Of a stretch of 64,000 nt of DNA, positions 63,844 to 64,000 are shown in pieces. This DNA comes from Streptomyces sp. NBC_00224. Lineage in GTDB: Bacteria; Actinomycetota; Actinomycetes; Streptomycetales; Streptomycetaceae. A model generated the notes under the pieces. It had not been told where the DNA came from. It saw nothing but the letters and a program-made list of their open reading frames with translations, and made no database searches. Numbering within the stretch: the first letter of the stretch is position 1; each line of letters starts with the position of its first letter. Location: positions 1,674,001-1,738,000 of the forward strand of contig NZ_CP108106.1 of the NCBI RefSeq assembly GCF_041435195.1, written 5' to 3'. The translations under genes and the position numbers were made by a program.

Positions 63844-64000
63844 TCAGAAGCCGATCGCCTCGCGGACGAGCACCACGGTGCTGCGCTGCGGAACGACCTC
63901 GCGGCTGTTGATCAGGATCTTGGCGACGACACTGCGCTTGCCGTACGCGTGCTGGGCACGGACGTCCTCCTTGGGCAGCGAGTACGTCTCGACGCGGCGC
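63844..64000 (-). CDS. C-terminal end of unrecognised protein (5' end outside window)
   Basis: About 51 codons read from the right edge to a TGA at 63844-63846. The visible end ([20 protein letters not shown], then [20 protein letters not shown] and LVREAIGF) has normal Streptomyces codon use and is followed by a strong terminator, so it is a real gene end. I do not recognise the family; the full gene lies to the right. Confidence 0.7.
   Translation of the reverse strand, partial: RRVETYSLPKEDVRAQHAYGKRSVVAKILINSREVVPQRSTVVLVREAIGF

Overview
The window is chromosomal DNA from a Streptomyces-like actinomycete. The evidence is very high GC content, frequent GTG starts with strong GGAGG-type ribosome sites, a complete conservon (cvnA-D with two P450s), an EshA-type encapsulin, a LAXTG sortase substrate, DasR-type operators at a chitinase gene and many secreted polysaccharide hydrolases. 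No rRNA, tRNA, CRISPR array, complete insertion sequence or prophage was seen. Gene assignments rest on motifs and protein features read from the sequence, not on database searches.

Layout. (1) 1-5.5 kb: a sugar-binding lipoprotein (cut by the left edge) divergent from a ROK regulator, then a secreted two-lobed beta-helix protein with an F5/8C domain, then a LAXTG-anchored surface protein. (2) 6-8.7 kb: a two-gene encapsulin operon, shell protein with an inserted cNMP-binding-like domain plus a SufS-type cysteine desulfurase with a Pro-rich N-terminal tail (probable cargo). (3) 8.8-13.3 kb: stand-alone receiver, family 5 uracil-DNA glycosylase, SH3-like exported protein, quinone oxidoreductase/GNAT pair, STAS antagonist. 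(4) 13.3-24.8 kb: a probable N-glycan utilisation locus, with a sugar ABC transporter, GH5 (18-like) beta-mannosidase, exported GH85 endo-beta-N-acetylglucosaminidase, GH38 alpha-mannosidase and a divergent LacI regulator with two operators. It is interrupted by a 177-bp palindromic MITE-like element and a REP-like repeat. (5) 24.8-33.7 kb: two large PAS/GAF/SpoIIE phosphatases around an exported phosphodiester glycosidase, then PI-PLC, SDR and GNAT genes. (6) 33.7-37.1 kb: membrane protein, sodium/solute symporter and LytS-like kinase operon. (7) 37.2-46.6 kb: TetR/hydrolase pair, DasR-type controlled GH18 chitinase, ketosynthase with an extra N-terminal domain, serine hydrolase, glutathionyl-hydroquinone-reductase-like GST, GH64 beta-1,3-glucanase. 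(8) 46.7-56.6 kb: SGNH esterase with FG-GAP repeats, Asp23 protein, flavodoxin-like reductase, cvn operon with two P450s, MgtC-like protein, MazG-like protein. (9) 56.6-64 kb: a 1797-residue amylopullulanase and an alpha-amylase, then the 3' end of an unrecognised gene.

Functionally the window is dominated by extracellular glycan breakdown (N-glycans, chitin, beta-1,3-glucan, starch/pullulan) with matching uptake and local repressors, interleaved with signalling modules (partner-switching phosphatases and STAS, conservon, sensor kinase). A near-identical palindrome, GAGAGCGCTCTC, lies just downstream of the predicted promoters of the beta-helix gene (2.6 kb) and the GH64 gene (46.5 kb), suggesting both belong to one LacI-type regulon.
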